From the NCBI GenBank assembly GCA_035771175.1, contig CM069607.1, positions 21,212,001 to 21,276,000 on the forward strand: a stretch of 64,000 nucleotides of DNA, in the 5' to 3' direction. This DNA comes from Paratinospora sagittata. Its lineage: Eukaryota > Streptophyta > Magnoliopsida > Ranunculales > Menispermaceae. Positions 23,259 to 31,308 of this stretch are shown here, in pieces (position 1 is the first letter of the stretch; each line of letters begins with the position of its first letter). Below the pieces are notes generated by a model that made no database searches, had not been told where the DNA came from, and was given only the letters and a program-made list of their open reading frames with translations. The position numbers and the translations under genes are program-made.

Positions 23259-25142
23259 ATGCAAACCAGGAAGAGAGGAAGGCCACGTGTTGTTCGTCCA
23301 GCAGTGGAGGCACCTCCTGAGATTCAGGAACCGCCGCCTCAGACAACAGCACAGGCCACACCCAACACTGCCACTACATCTGGGCAGGCAATACCACCAC
23401 CACCCACACCCTTTGCCATGCCTTCAAGCATTGAAACCTTCTTCGCTGGATTTATTGAGGCGATGAAGGTCACTGTTCAAACTGCCGTTCGTGAGACCGC
23501 AGCCAGTCAGGTTGCCACGGCTCAACCACCTATAAAATTTGGGTCCGAAGCTCAAACCGATCAGATTACTAAATACAAGCGGTTACAACCTCTTACTTTC
23601 GATGGCACGATTGATCCTGATGAGGTGCAAAAGTGGTTGGATGAGTCAAAGAAGGCTCTTGATGCAATGGGAGTCGATGAGACTCGCAAAATTCCCCTAG
23701 CAACCTACCAACTTGTTGGTGCCGCAAACACATGGTGGATCACGGTGAAAGAAGACCCAAGGGTCAATATAGCCTATATGACTTGGCAACAGTTTGAGTC
23801 AATGTTTATTGATGAGTATTTTCCCAGCGCGGTGACAAAGGAGAAGCGCCAGGAATTTGCTAAGTTATATCAGGGAACCATGACCGTCAGAGAATATGCT
23901 GGAAAATTTAAAGAATTATCAGTCTACTCTCTCTCCACCATCTCAACGGAGCGAGATAAGAGCGAGAAATTTTATAATGGTCTTCGCCATGACATTCGAC
24001 AAGCCTTATCGATCTTGGATCTCAAGATTTACAAGGAGGTTGTTGACAAGGCCATGAGCTTTGAACAAGAGAAACTCTTACAGGAACAGAGAATGAATAA
24101 GGGCAAACGGCCTGCAACGTTTTCCCAACAAGGCTCACAACAGGGCAACAAGAAAAAGCCCTACTACAATCAAAACCCAGCCCTCCCAGCCCCAGTTTCC
24201 AAGAATGAGGCCACAACACCTGCGGCTGAACCTTCTACCCCTACCCACCAGGGTTTCCGAAATCATGGCCGTGGCGGTCGTTCTGGACGCGGTGGCTGTA
24301 GCAACGGCAATGGCAGAGGTGGTGGTCAACACCACAATCAACAAGGCCAGCAGAATCATCAGAATGGCCAGCAACCCAATCAGCAGTACAGGCCGACTTG
24401 TTGCAACTGCGGCCAGAAGGGCCATGTCAAACATCTTTGTCCGCACCTTCAGCAACCTATTCCTGCTATTCCAGTCCAACAAGCACCACCTGCTGCTAAT
24501 GCCCAACCCAGGCAGCACCAGGGTCAACGAAATCAGGGCAGAGCATATGCCATCACTCAACAACCCCTCCTAGACAACAATGTCGTTGAAGGTACCTTTC
24601 CTTTGTTCAATACATTGGTGCATGTTTTGTTTGATTTAGGTGCTACGCATTCTTTTATATCGTCGTCATTGGTAAGACATTTAGGCTTGCATCCTGAACC
24701 CACAAACATCACACTCCATGTCACATCACCATTCGGATCGGGTACTGACGTGAATTTGCAGTGTTCTCGATGTGAGCTTCGAATGTCCGAACAGATAATA
24801 TATGCCGATCTTTTTGTGATGGATTTTGAAGACTTCGACATCATCCTCGGCATGGACTGGCTAGCACCACTGAATGCACAGATCGACTCTATGAACAAGC
24901 AAGTTCAGTTAACTTTGCCTACAGGAGAGTTCGTCAAGATTCAGGGAACAAGACACTGGATACCCAAATCAACAATTGCACTTCTCAAGTCACAACTTCG
25001 AGCGTTGTCTCTTGGTGACGGCAATGAATCACCAGCTCTGTACCCTCCCGAAGTACGCGATGTTCCAGTCATATCTGAATTCCCAACAGTTTTTCTTAAT
25101 GACCTTCCTGGTCTACCTCCAGTTAGGGAATTCGATTTTTAG
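23259..25142 (+). pseudogene. gag: gag-protease region (627 codons to an in-frame TAG)
   Basis: N-terminal part of the gag-pol polyprotein, capsid plus protease. It starts ATG at 23259 with a basic AT-hook-like KRGRPR (residues 5-10) and a P/A-rich leader. A retrotransposon gag domain follows at about residues 105-280 (LTFDGTIDPDEVQKWLDE, TWQQFESMFIDEYFP, KLYQGTMTVREYAGKF). Then comes a Q/G/N/H-rich linker with RGG motifs, and a CX2CX4HX4C zinc knuckle at residues 381-394 (CCNCGQKGHVKHLC). The aspartic protease follows, ending in DFDIILGMDWL. The protease signature D-S-G-A-T-H reads DLGATH at residues 459-464: serine is replaced by leucine (TTA at 24636), which in this family should impair activity. 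The frame ends at TAG 25140-25142, but the same frame continues into reverse transcriptase, so this is a nonsense mutation in a formerly continuous polyprotein (CAG to TAG by C-to-T is a plausible origin). Confidence 0.92.
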
Positions 25143-25529
25143 ATCAACCTCATACCTGGGACAGCGCCTATCTCAATTCCACCATACAGAATGTCAAATG
25201 TTGAACTGGTCGAATTAGACATACAACTTAAGGAATTAGAGAGTAATGGCTTTATCCGAAAGAGTTCATCACCCTGGGGCGCTCCAGTTCTGTTTGTTCG
25301 CAAAAAGGATGGTTCGTTACGACTTTGCATCGATTATCGCAAGTTGAATAACGTCACCATCAAGAACCGATATCCGTTGCCCAGGATCGATGACTTGTTC
25401 GACCAACTTAGAGATGCCAAATACTTCTCTAAGATTGATTTACGGTCCGGTTACCACCAACTCCGGATCCGAGAGTCGGACATCACCAAGACGGCTTCAG
25501 AACTCGGTACGGTCATTACGAGTTCTTAG
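25143..25529 (+). pseudogene. pol: Reverse transcriptase, N-terminal half, ending in a frameshift
   Basis: Same frame as gag-PR after the TAG. It encodes the fingers and first palm part of a Ty3/gypsy [40 protein letters not shown], and [15 protein letters not shown] with its catalytic Asp. At about 25496-25497 one T of a short T run is missing compared with the frame needed for the next motif. The last residues (from about 25498) are out of frame and end at TAG 25527-25529. The remaining RT continues in the next frame. Confidence 0.9.
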
Positions 25530-25966
25530 TTATGCCGTTTGGTCTAACAAATGCACCTGCTGCATTCATGGGTTTGATGAATCGCATATTCAGGTTATAC
25601 TTAGACCGATTTGTGGTGGTTTTTGTCGACGACATCTTGATATATTCCTCAACCGAGGAAGACCATAACCTACATTTGAAGATCGTCCTCCAGACCTTAC
25701 AAAGACACCAACTGTATGCAAAGTTGAGTAAGTGCGAATTTTGGGCGCAGAGAGTTCAATTCCTAGGCCATGTGGTTTCAGGCAATGGCATTGAGGTCGA
25801 TCCTTCTAAAGTTGAAGCAGTTTTAAACTGGAAGCAGCCTACCACTGTTACTCAGATTAGGAGTTTTCTTGGTTTGGCTGGCTATTACAGACGCTTCATC
25901 AAGGACTTTTCAAAGATTGCTGAACCTATGACCAAGCTCACTCGAAAAGACGTGCGCTTCATCTGA
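25498..25966 (+). pseudogene. pol: Reverse transcriptase, C-terminal half, ending at TGA
   Basis: Continuation of RT after the one-base loss, in frame 2 (ATG at 25532 is internal, not a true start). Contains [12 protein letters not shown], the catalytic FVDDILIYS (the plant gypsy form of YxDD), [19 protein letters not shown], and the thumb/connection [18 protein letters not shown]. The residue after NAPAAFM is G where the family usually has D. The frame stops at TGA 25964-25966, in a place where related elements have Trp; a G-to-A change would explain it. The same frame resumes directly into RNase H. Confidence 0.9.
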
Positions 25967-26331
25967 AATCCCTCCTGTGAAGCATCATTCCAGGAATTGA
26001 AGAAACGCCTCACGACAGCACCTGTACTTATTACTCCAAGAAATGGAATTGCTTTTTCATTATACACCGATGCCTCTCTCCAAGGCTTAGGTGCCGTACT
26101 AATGCAAGAAGGCCAAGTTGTTGCATATGCCTCCAGGCAACTGAAGATTCATGAGGGTACTTACCCAACCCATGACTTGGAACTTGTAGCTGTTGTGTTT
26201 GCACTTAAATTATGGCGTCATTACCTATACGGTGAACGGTTCGAGGTCTTCTCAGATCACAAGAGTCTTAAGTACATATACACTCAGAGAGACCTAAACC
26301 TCCACCAAAGAAGATGGTTGGAATTCTTGAC
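25967..26331 (+). pseudogene. pol: RNase H domain, truncated by deletion
   Basis: Same frame as the second RT half. Encodes the connection and RNase [16 protein letters not shown], the first catalytic Asp in [36 protein letters not shown] with the catalytic Glu, and the Asp of [13 protein letters not shown]. It ends at RRWLEFL, where related elements continue with the last RNase H segment and then the integrase zinc finger. Those are missing: the sequence passes abruptly into the integrase core in another frame, and this frame stops at TAA 26336-26338. Confidence 0.9.
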
Positions 26332-27105
26332 AGACTAACCAAGTCTGCACACTTCTTGCCAATAAAGTTCACGGATAATCCCGCCAAACTTGCAGAACTA
26401 TATGAAAGAGAGATCGTACGCCTTCATGGCACCCCACTCACGATCGTCTCTGATCGAGACCCTCGATTCACCTCAAACTTTTGGAAAAGCTTCCAGAATA
26501 GAATGGGTTCTAAGATCACTATGAGCACAGCTTTTCACCCTCAGACTGATGGGCAGTCAGAACGGCTTATCCAAATCTTAGAAGACATGCTACGATGCTG
26601 CATTTTGGACTTTAATGACGGTTGGGCAAAGTATTTGCATCTAGCTGAGTTTGCATACAACAACAGCTACCAATCTAGTATCGGCATGGCACCATACGAG
26701 GCTCTTTATGGTCGGCCTTGCAGATCTCCTGTATGCTGGTTAGATATGGCCGATCGACCGCAGTTAGGCCCTGAACTAGTTCACGAGACTTCTGAGAAGA
26801 TCACACTAGTAAAGGAACGACTTCGTGTTGCACAAATTCGACAGAAGAGCTATGCTGACAAACGGCGACAGCCTCTGGAATTTGATAAGGGGGACTTTGT
26901 TTTTCTACAAGTCCAGCCCACCCGCGGTGTCAAACGTTTTGGGATCAAAGGAAAGCTCTCCCCGCGGTATATCGGTCCATTTCCGATCATTGAACGTATT
27001 GGCAAACTTGCTTATCGTCTGTCCCTTCCCTCGTCCATGCCTAAGGTTCATGAAGTTTTTCATGTATCTATGCTTCGCAAGTATCGTCCTGATCCTTCGG
27101 GCATG
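26326..27105 (+). pseudogene. pol: Integrase, N-terminally deleted, joined to RNase H
   Basis: Frame 1 continues from [12 protein letters not shown] through SDRDPRFTSNFW (second catalytic Asp), HPQTDGQSER (catalytic Glu), LAEFAYNNSYQSSIGMAPYEALYGRP and the C-terminal GPY/F module (GKLSPRYIGPFPIIERIG, then VFHVSMLRKYRPDPS). The HHCC zinc-binding domain and the first catalytic Asp are absent. Related elements have a few hundred more codons between the RNase H end and this point, so a deletion of roughly 0.8 kb is inferred. The junction lies near 26321-26335, where TTGA may be shared microhomology. The downstream end is not natural: after DPS the sequence enters the inverted U3 repeats, giving a spurious PERSG-type tail to 27174. 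The chromodomain-like end of pol is found inverted at 27614-27816. Confidence 0.9.
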
Positions 27106-27262
27106 ACGCCTGAACGTTCTGGCATGGGCCTGAACGTTCTGGCATGGCGCCTGAACGTTCTGGCAGGCGCCTGAACGTTCTGGCATGCCTGAACGTTCTG
27201 GCATGCTCCTGAACGTTCTGGCATTGCGCCTGAACGTTCTGGCATGCGCCTGAACGTTCGGG
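27100..27262 (-). repeat. Inverted U3 minisatellite: eight GAACGTTC units, 18-21 bp apart
   Basis: Eight copies of CCTGAACGTTCTGGCATG-like units, with the palindrome GAACGTTC at 27112, 27132, 27153, 27173, 27191, 27211, 27232 and 27252. Read on the minus strand these continue the U3 start (TGTAATACC at 27376 down to GGGCAACGCC). They belong with the four forward copies at 27816-27885, so the original LTR carried about 11-12 units. Confidence 0.88.
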
Positions 27263-27376
27263 CGTTGCCCAAATAGTAAAAATTTCAAATAGTAAATTTT
27301 TTTTTATTTTTTTTTTTTTTTATTTTATTTTTATTTTTATTTTTATTTTTATTTTTGTGAAATACAGGGTATTACA

Positions 27377-27389
27377 CTCTACCCCCTTT
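27377..27389 (-). other. Polypurine tract (inverted)
   Basis: On the minus strand AAAGGGGGTAGAG lies immediately before the LTR start TGTAATACC. This is the usual plus-strand primer position next to U3. Here it faces the wrong way because of the inversion. Confidence 0.85.
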
Positions 27390-27613
27390 AAAGGGATTTC
27401 GCCCTCGAAATCAAGTCAAGTATGGATGAGGGGTATTGCTTGCGAAGTAGCCGCAGGTTGCTAAGGAGCCGCTGCGTGTGTGCATCACTATATCCATTGA
27501 TATGATTTGCAGACATCTGCGTAGTTATTCAAGTGAAACAATGTATGAAGATAGGTGTAAACAATGTTTCATCCTGGTATTTAGAAGTGAAAATAATACA
27601 ATGTATCACAACA
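27390..27613 (-). other. 3' untranslated region of pol (inverted), non-coding
   Basis: Minus-strand stretch between the stop codon of the inverted pol tail and the polypurine tract. It includes GATTTCGAGGGCGAAATCCC, a sequence type often found just before the polypurine tract of plant gypsy elements. I see no ORF or other feature. Confidence 0.7.
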
Positions 27614-27832
27614 TCAGGTGGTACTAGAAAACAATTCAGGGTATTTCTGTTTAATTGTTGATTCTAGTTCCCATGTAGCTTCCTCTATGCCGTGGTTATC
27701 GCAGAGCACTTTCACAAGTGGTATGCTACGTCTCCGTAGGTCTTGAGTTTTTCTATCTAAAATCTGTATTGCTTTCTCTTGATACTTATTTCCTTCCTCA
27801 ACCCGAACCTCGACTAAACGTTCAGGCGCCAT
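27614..27832 (-). pseudogene. pol: C-terminal end of pol with chromodomain-like tail (inverted fragment)
   Basis: 72 codons on the minus strand ending at a stop at 27614-27616. The sequence VQ/ILDRK-type start followed by LRRRSIPLVKVLCDNHGIEEATWELES and KYPELF is the usual C-terminus of chromovirus polyproteins. There the segment binds or contacts chromatin and biases integration, which is family knowledge. The aromatic residue usual after VKVL is replaced by Cys. The first five codons (27818-27832, MAPER) come from U3 repeat sequence at the inversion junction, not from pol. It belongs in frame after the integrase C-terminus at about 27100, now separated by the inversion. Confidence 0.88.
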
Positions 27833-27890
27833 GCCAGAACGTTCAGGGGCAATGGCAGAACGTTCAGGCGCATGCCAGAACGTTCAGGCG
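27816..27890 (+). repeat. Forward U3 minisatellite: three GAACGTTC units plus one variant
   Basis: AAACGTTC at 27816 (at the inversion junction) and GAACGTTC at 27837, 27858 and 27878, spaced 21, 21 and 20 bp, embedded in AGGCGCATGCCA-type linkers. The last unit ends 15 bp before the TATA box. The spacing is close to two helical turns, so all sites face the same side of DNA, as in a promoter-proximal enhancer array. Confidence 0.85.
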
Positions 27891-27900
27891 CAAAAATCTC

Positions 27901-27907
27901 TATATAA
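27901..27907 (+). promoter_or_regulatory. TATA box of the LTR promoter
   Basis: CTCTATATAAG is a strong plant TATA box directly downstream of the GAACGTTC repeat array and followed by a C/T-rich leader (CTCCTCATTTCTCATTCCTC). Transcription would be expected to start about 25-35 bp downstream, near 27930. The 5' LTR has lost this promoter, so only the 3' LTR could drive transcription, outward into the satellite at 29000. Confidence 0.75.
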
Positions 27908-28009
27908 GAAACCTCCTCATTTCTCATTCCTCACACCAAATCACCTTCTCTTGTGATTTTTCTTCTCCTTTCCACGCATTCTAAGTTTTTAGTCTTTGAG
28001 ACTCCCGGT

Positions 28010-28099
28010 GCGGTGCAACAAAGTTCTGTCCGGAGGAAAGCGCCAGATCTGAAAGCGGTGCAACGAAGTTCTGTCCGGAGAAAAGCACCAGATCTGAAG
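28010..28099 (+). repeat. Two 45-bp tandem repeats in the LTR R/U5 region
   Basis: GCGGTGCAACAAAGTTCTGT begins at 28010 and a close copy, GCGGTGCAACGAAGTTCTGT, at 28055. Each continues to CCAGATCTGAA. The copies differ at a few positions. They lie downstream of the expected transcription start, so they would be in the 5' end of the RNA. The pair is absent from the deleted 5' LTR. Confidence 0.85.
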
Positions 28100-28999
28100 G
28101 TGGGGAACGAAACATAGGTTTGCGTGTTTCATAACTTTTATTAAAGTTTACATTCAATTATTATTATGTCTACTATTTATTTACACTGCATTATGTCAAT
28201 AATGTTTATGACCTGAATGTCCTAACTTTGCACGTCGTGATACCGACCCTGATAAGGATCACTAGACGTTGACAAAGTCAGTATAAATGTCAAGAAAAGA
28301 CCAGACTAGTAGACTAAACTAGTTCATGCATTGGCATCATACATATCACCACCTAGGGACGTATACGGTTTATGACTCATAGAATAGTTAGAAGCATTGC
28401 TCACTATTCATATTATTTCTCTGGAGAGGGACGTACAAGAGAACTCGGCTACGCCGGGGAGGGACATCAGTACGTGAATCCAGAGCATCGTTCCTGAGGA
28501 GGGACGTACAGTGAGAACCTGGCTACGCCCGGGGAAGGACACCTGTACGTGAACTCAGACGATGTACGCTCATCAAACCATTAATACGTGACGGTGTCAT
28601 GCATACATACATATTGATTGATTATGATGCTTACAAGTGTATTTAAGATATTTGATATTGAAGTATGCCTTATTAATTGTTATACTCATGCACTTTTTAC
28701 CCACTGAGCGCGTTAAGCTCACTCCATTATTATCAAATCTTTCACAGGAAATTAGGGTGGACTGGGTGCAGGTTATGGGGCCCACATTTTGTACCCTTTG
28801 TATGAATCATTGGGGATTTTGGGAGTATGTTCCCTTGACCATTTTATGTACAAAAGTATTCTGAATTATATGAAATCAGATTTGTACTGTGTACTGTATT
28901 TCCGCTGCGCACTCTGTTATTACCATTGTGATTGTTCCAAATGCGCGCCCCGTCCGAGAGTATACCGCCGGTTTAGGCGCGTCCGGGCGGGGTGTGACA

Positions 29000-29004
29000 T
29001 TTCC
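29000..29004. repeat. Target-site duplication, right copy (TTTCC)
   Basis: TTTCC directly after the terminal CA of the retrotransposon, matching 19663-19667. The satellite B unit then continues TCCTTCAAATACATTT, exactly where the left flank stopped. Confidence 0.96.
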
Positions 29005-31308
29005 TCCTTCAAATACATTTTTAAATCACTAAAATCGGAGTTAAAACAAAAAACGTTACTTTCATTTGAATTTTACCTTTCGATTGTGGAAATTATACAC
29101 TATTCGGTAAACAATCAGTAAGTAAACTTTCAATTACTATAACTTTTTAGCTTTAACTTGAATTTGAGTAATTCAAATTGCGCTGTAAAGCAAAAGAGAA
29201 GATCTACAAACTTATTTTCTTTAACTTACTTTTCGATCACCGATGATCGGTCAAGGTTGATTAATACTTTAAATATTGAACAGCAACGGGACCGGTTACG
29301 GGTTACCGAAAAGTAACTTAAAGCACTTAGTTTACTAGATATTCTTTTCTTCTTTCCAACTCAGTAAATAACTAAAATAAGAGTTAAAACGATATCGTTA
29401 GGGTAATTTGAAGTTTACTAATCAATTGCTGAAATGATACATCGTTTGGTAAATAATCGGTAAGTAAACTTTAAATAACCATAACTTTTTCATTTTAACT
29501 CTGATTTGAGTAATTGGAAATGCGGTAGAAAGAGGAAAAGAAGATCTAAAAGTTTGTTGCGTTAACTTATATTAGACTCACTGGTAACCGATCATGGTTG
29601 GCTTGTTCTTTGATCAGTTAAAAACAATGGGACAAGTTAACGAAAAGTAACTTAAAGCACCTAGTTTACTAGCTCCTTCTTTCCTCCTTCAAATACATTT
29701 TTAAATCACCAAAATCGGAGTTAAAACAAAAAACGTTAGTTTCATTTGAATTTTACCATCCGATTGCAGAAATTATACACTGTTCGGTAAACAATCAGTA
29801 AGTAAACTTTCAATTACCATAACTTTTTAGTTTTAACTTGAATTTGAGTAATTCAAATTGCGCTGTAAAGCGGGAGAAAAGATCTACAAACTCATTTGTT
29901 TTAACTTACTTTTCGATCACCGATGATCGGTCAAGGTTGATTAATACTTTAAATATTGAATAGCAACGGGACCGATTACGGGTTACCGAAAAGTAACTTA
30001 AAGCACCTAGTTTACTAGATATTCTTTTCTTCTTTCCAACTCATTAAATAACTAAAATAAGAGTTAAAACGATATCATTAGGGTAATTTGAAGTTTACTA
30101 ATCGATTGCTGAAATGATACATCGTTCGGTAAATAATCGGTAAGTAAACTTTAAACAACCATAACTTTTTCGTTTTAACTCTGATTTGAGTAATTGGAAA
30201 TGCGGTAGAAAGAGGAAAAGAAGATCTAAAAGTTTAATGCATTAACTTATATTATAATCACTGGTAACCGATCATGGTTGACTAATTCTTTGATCATTTA
30301 AAACCAACGGGACAAGTTAACGAAAAGTAACTTAAAGCACCTAGTTTACTAGATCCTTGTTTCCTCATTCAAATACATTTTTAAATGACCAAAATCGGAG
30401 TTAAAACAAAAAACGTTAGTTTCATTTGCATTTTACCTTTCGATTGCGGAAATTATACACTGTTCGGTAAACAATCAGTAAGTAAACTTTCAATTATCAT
30501 AACTTTTTAGTTTTAACTTGAATTTGAGTAATTCAAACTGCGCTGTAAAGCGAAAGAGAAGATCTACAAACTCATTTACTTTAACTAACTTTTCGATCAC
30601 CGATGACCGGTCAAGGTTGATTAATACTTTAAATACTTAATAGCAACGGGACCGGTTACGGGTTAGCGAAAAGTAACTTAAAGCACCTAGTTTACTTGAT
30701 ATTCTTTTCTTCTTTCCAACTCATTAAATAACTAAAATAAGAGTTAAAACGATATCGTTAGCGTAATTTGAAGTTTACTTTTCGATTGCTGAAATGATAC
30801 ATCGTTCGGTAAATAATCGGTAAGTAAACTATAAATAACCATAATTTTTTCGTTTTAACTCTGATTTTAGTAATCGGCTATGCGGTAGAAAGAGGAAAAG
30901 AAGATCTAAAAATTTATTGCGTTAACTTATATTAGAATCACTGGTAACCGATGATGGTTGACTAATTCTTTCATCATTTCAAAGCAATGGGAGAAGTTAA
31001 CGAAAAGTAACTAAGAGCACCTAGTTTACTAGATCCTAATTTCCTCCTTTAAATACATTTTTAAATCACTAAAATCGGTGTTAAAACAAAAAACGTTAGT
31101 TTCATTTGAATTTTACCTTTCAATTGCGGAAATTATACACTGTTCGGTAAACAATTAGTTAGTAAACTTTAAGTTAGTATAACTTATTAGTTTTAACTTC
31201 TTGAATTTGAGTAATTCAAATTGCGCTGTAAAGCAAATGAGAAGATCTACAAACTCATTTGCTTTAACTTACTTTTCGATCACCGATGGCCGGTCAAGGT
31301 TGATTAAT

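Larger units (their letters stand above)
27100..27816 (-). other. Inverted segment: end of pol, 3' UTR, polypurine tract, first part of 3' LTR
   Basis: About 0.72 kb of the element is in the opposite orientation. On the minus strand, 27816 to 27100 reads: end of pol (27816-27614), untranslated DNA, polypurine tract (27389-27377), the LTR start TGTAATACCCTGTATTTC (from 27376), an A-rich tract, GGGCAACGCC, then GAACGTTC repeats. To the left, pol is interrupted just after KYRPDPS; to the right, the LTR resumes in forward orientation at 27817. Both junctions lie in or next to U3 repeat units, so each breakpoint is uncertain by about 20 bp. Re-inverting the segment would place pol, polypurine tract and LTR in normal order, which is strong evidence for an inversion rather than a new sequence. 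Confidence 0.88.
19668..28999 (+). mobile_element. Ty3/gypsy chromovirus-type LTR retrotransposon, defective, 9332 bp
   Basis: Complete from terminal TG (19668) to terminal CA (28999) and flanked by the TTTCC duplication. Order on the + strand: 5' LTR with an internal deletion, a 2.65-kb segment with an extra ORF, gag, protease, reverse transcriptase, RNase H, integrase, an inverted 3' portion, and the rest of the 3' LTR. The PR-RT-RNaseH-INT order defines Ty3/gypsy. The chromodomain-like end after integrase and the gag sequence suggest the plant chromovirus Tekay/Del lineage, which is inference from motif memory. LTR comparison (19753-20610 against 28140-28997, no indels) gives 6 differences in 858 bp. 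It cannot make functional protein: see the separate entries for the breaks. Confidence 0.96.
27817..28999 (+). repeat. 3' LTR, forward portion (1183 bp)
   Basis: Rest of the 3' LTR after the inversion junction: U3 repeats, TATA box, R/U5, ending GGTGTGACA at 28999. Together with the inverted 27100-27376 part, the original LTR was about 1.44 kb, so the 943-bp 5' LTR lacks about 0.5 kb. It shares 858 bp with the 5' LTR (28140-28997) with 6 substitutions and no indels. Confidence 0.92.

Noticed and set aside
21126..24898. Several minus-strand ORFs opposite the extra ORF and gag
   Set aside because: Shadow frames of the plus-strand coding regions, with no domain of their own.
25532..27174. Separate genes starting at ATG 25532, 25997 and 26314
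   Set aside because: These ATGs are internal codons of one broken polyprotein; the reading continues upstream of each without a gap.
26905..27288. Minus- and plus-strand ORFs encoding PERSGM- or ARTFR-type repeated peptides
   Set aside because: They are translations of the 20-bp U3 minisatellite and of antisense pol. The periodic peptide comes from DNA repetition, not from a repeat protein.
27100..27835. Inversion driven by a 19-bp homology between pol and U3 (18 of 19 match at both junctions)
   Set aside because: Both matching stretches are better read as U3 repeat units on either side of a plain breakpoint. A native copy in pol is not needed, so homology-driven inversion is not claimed.
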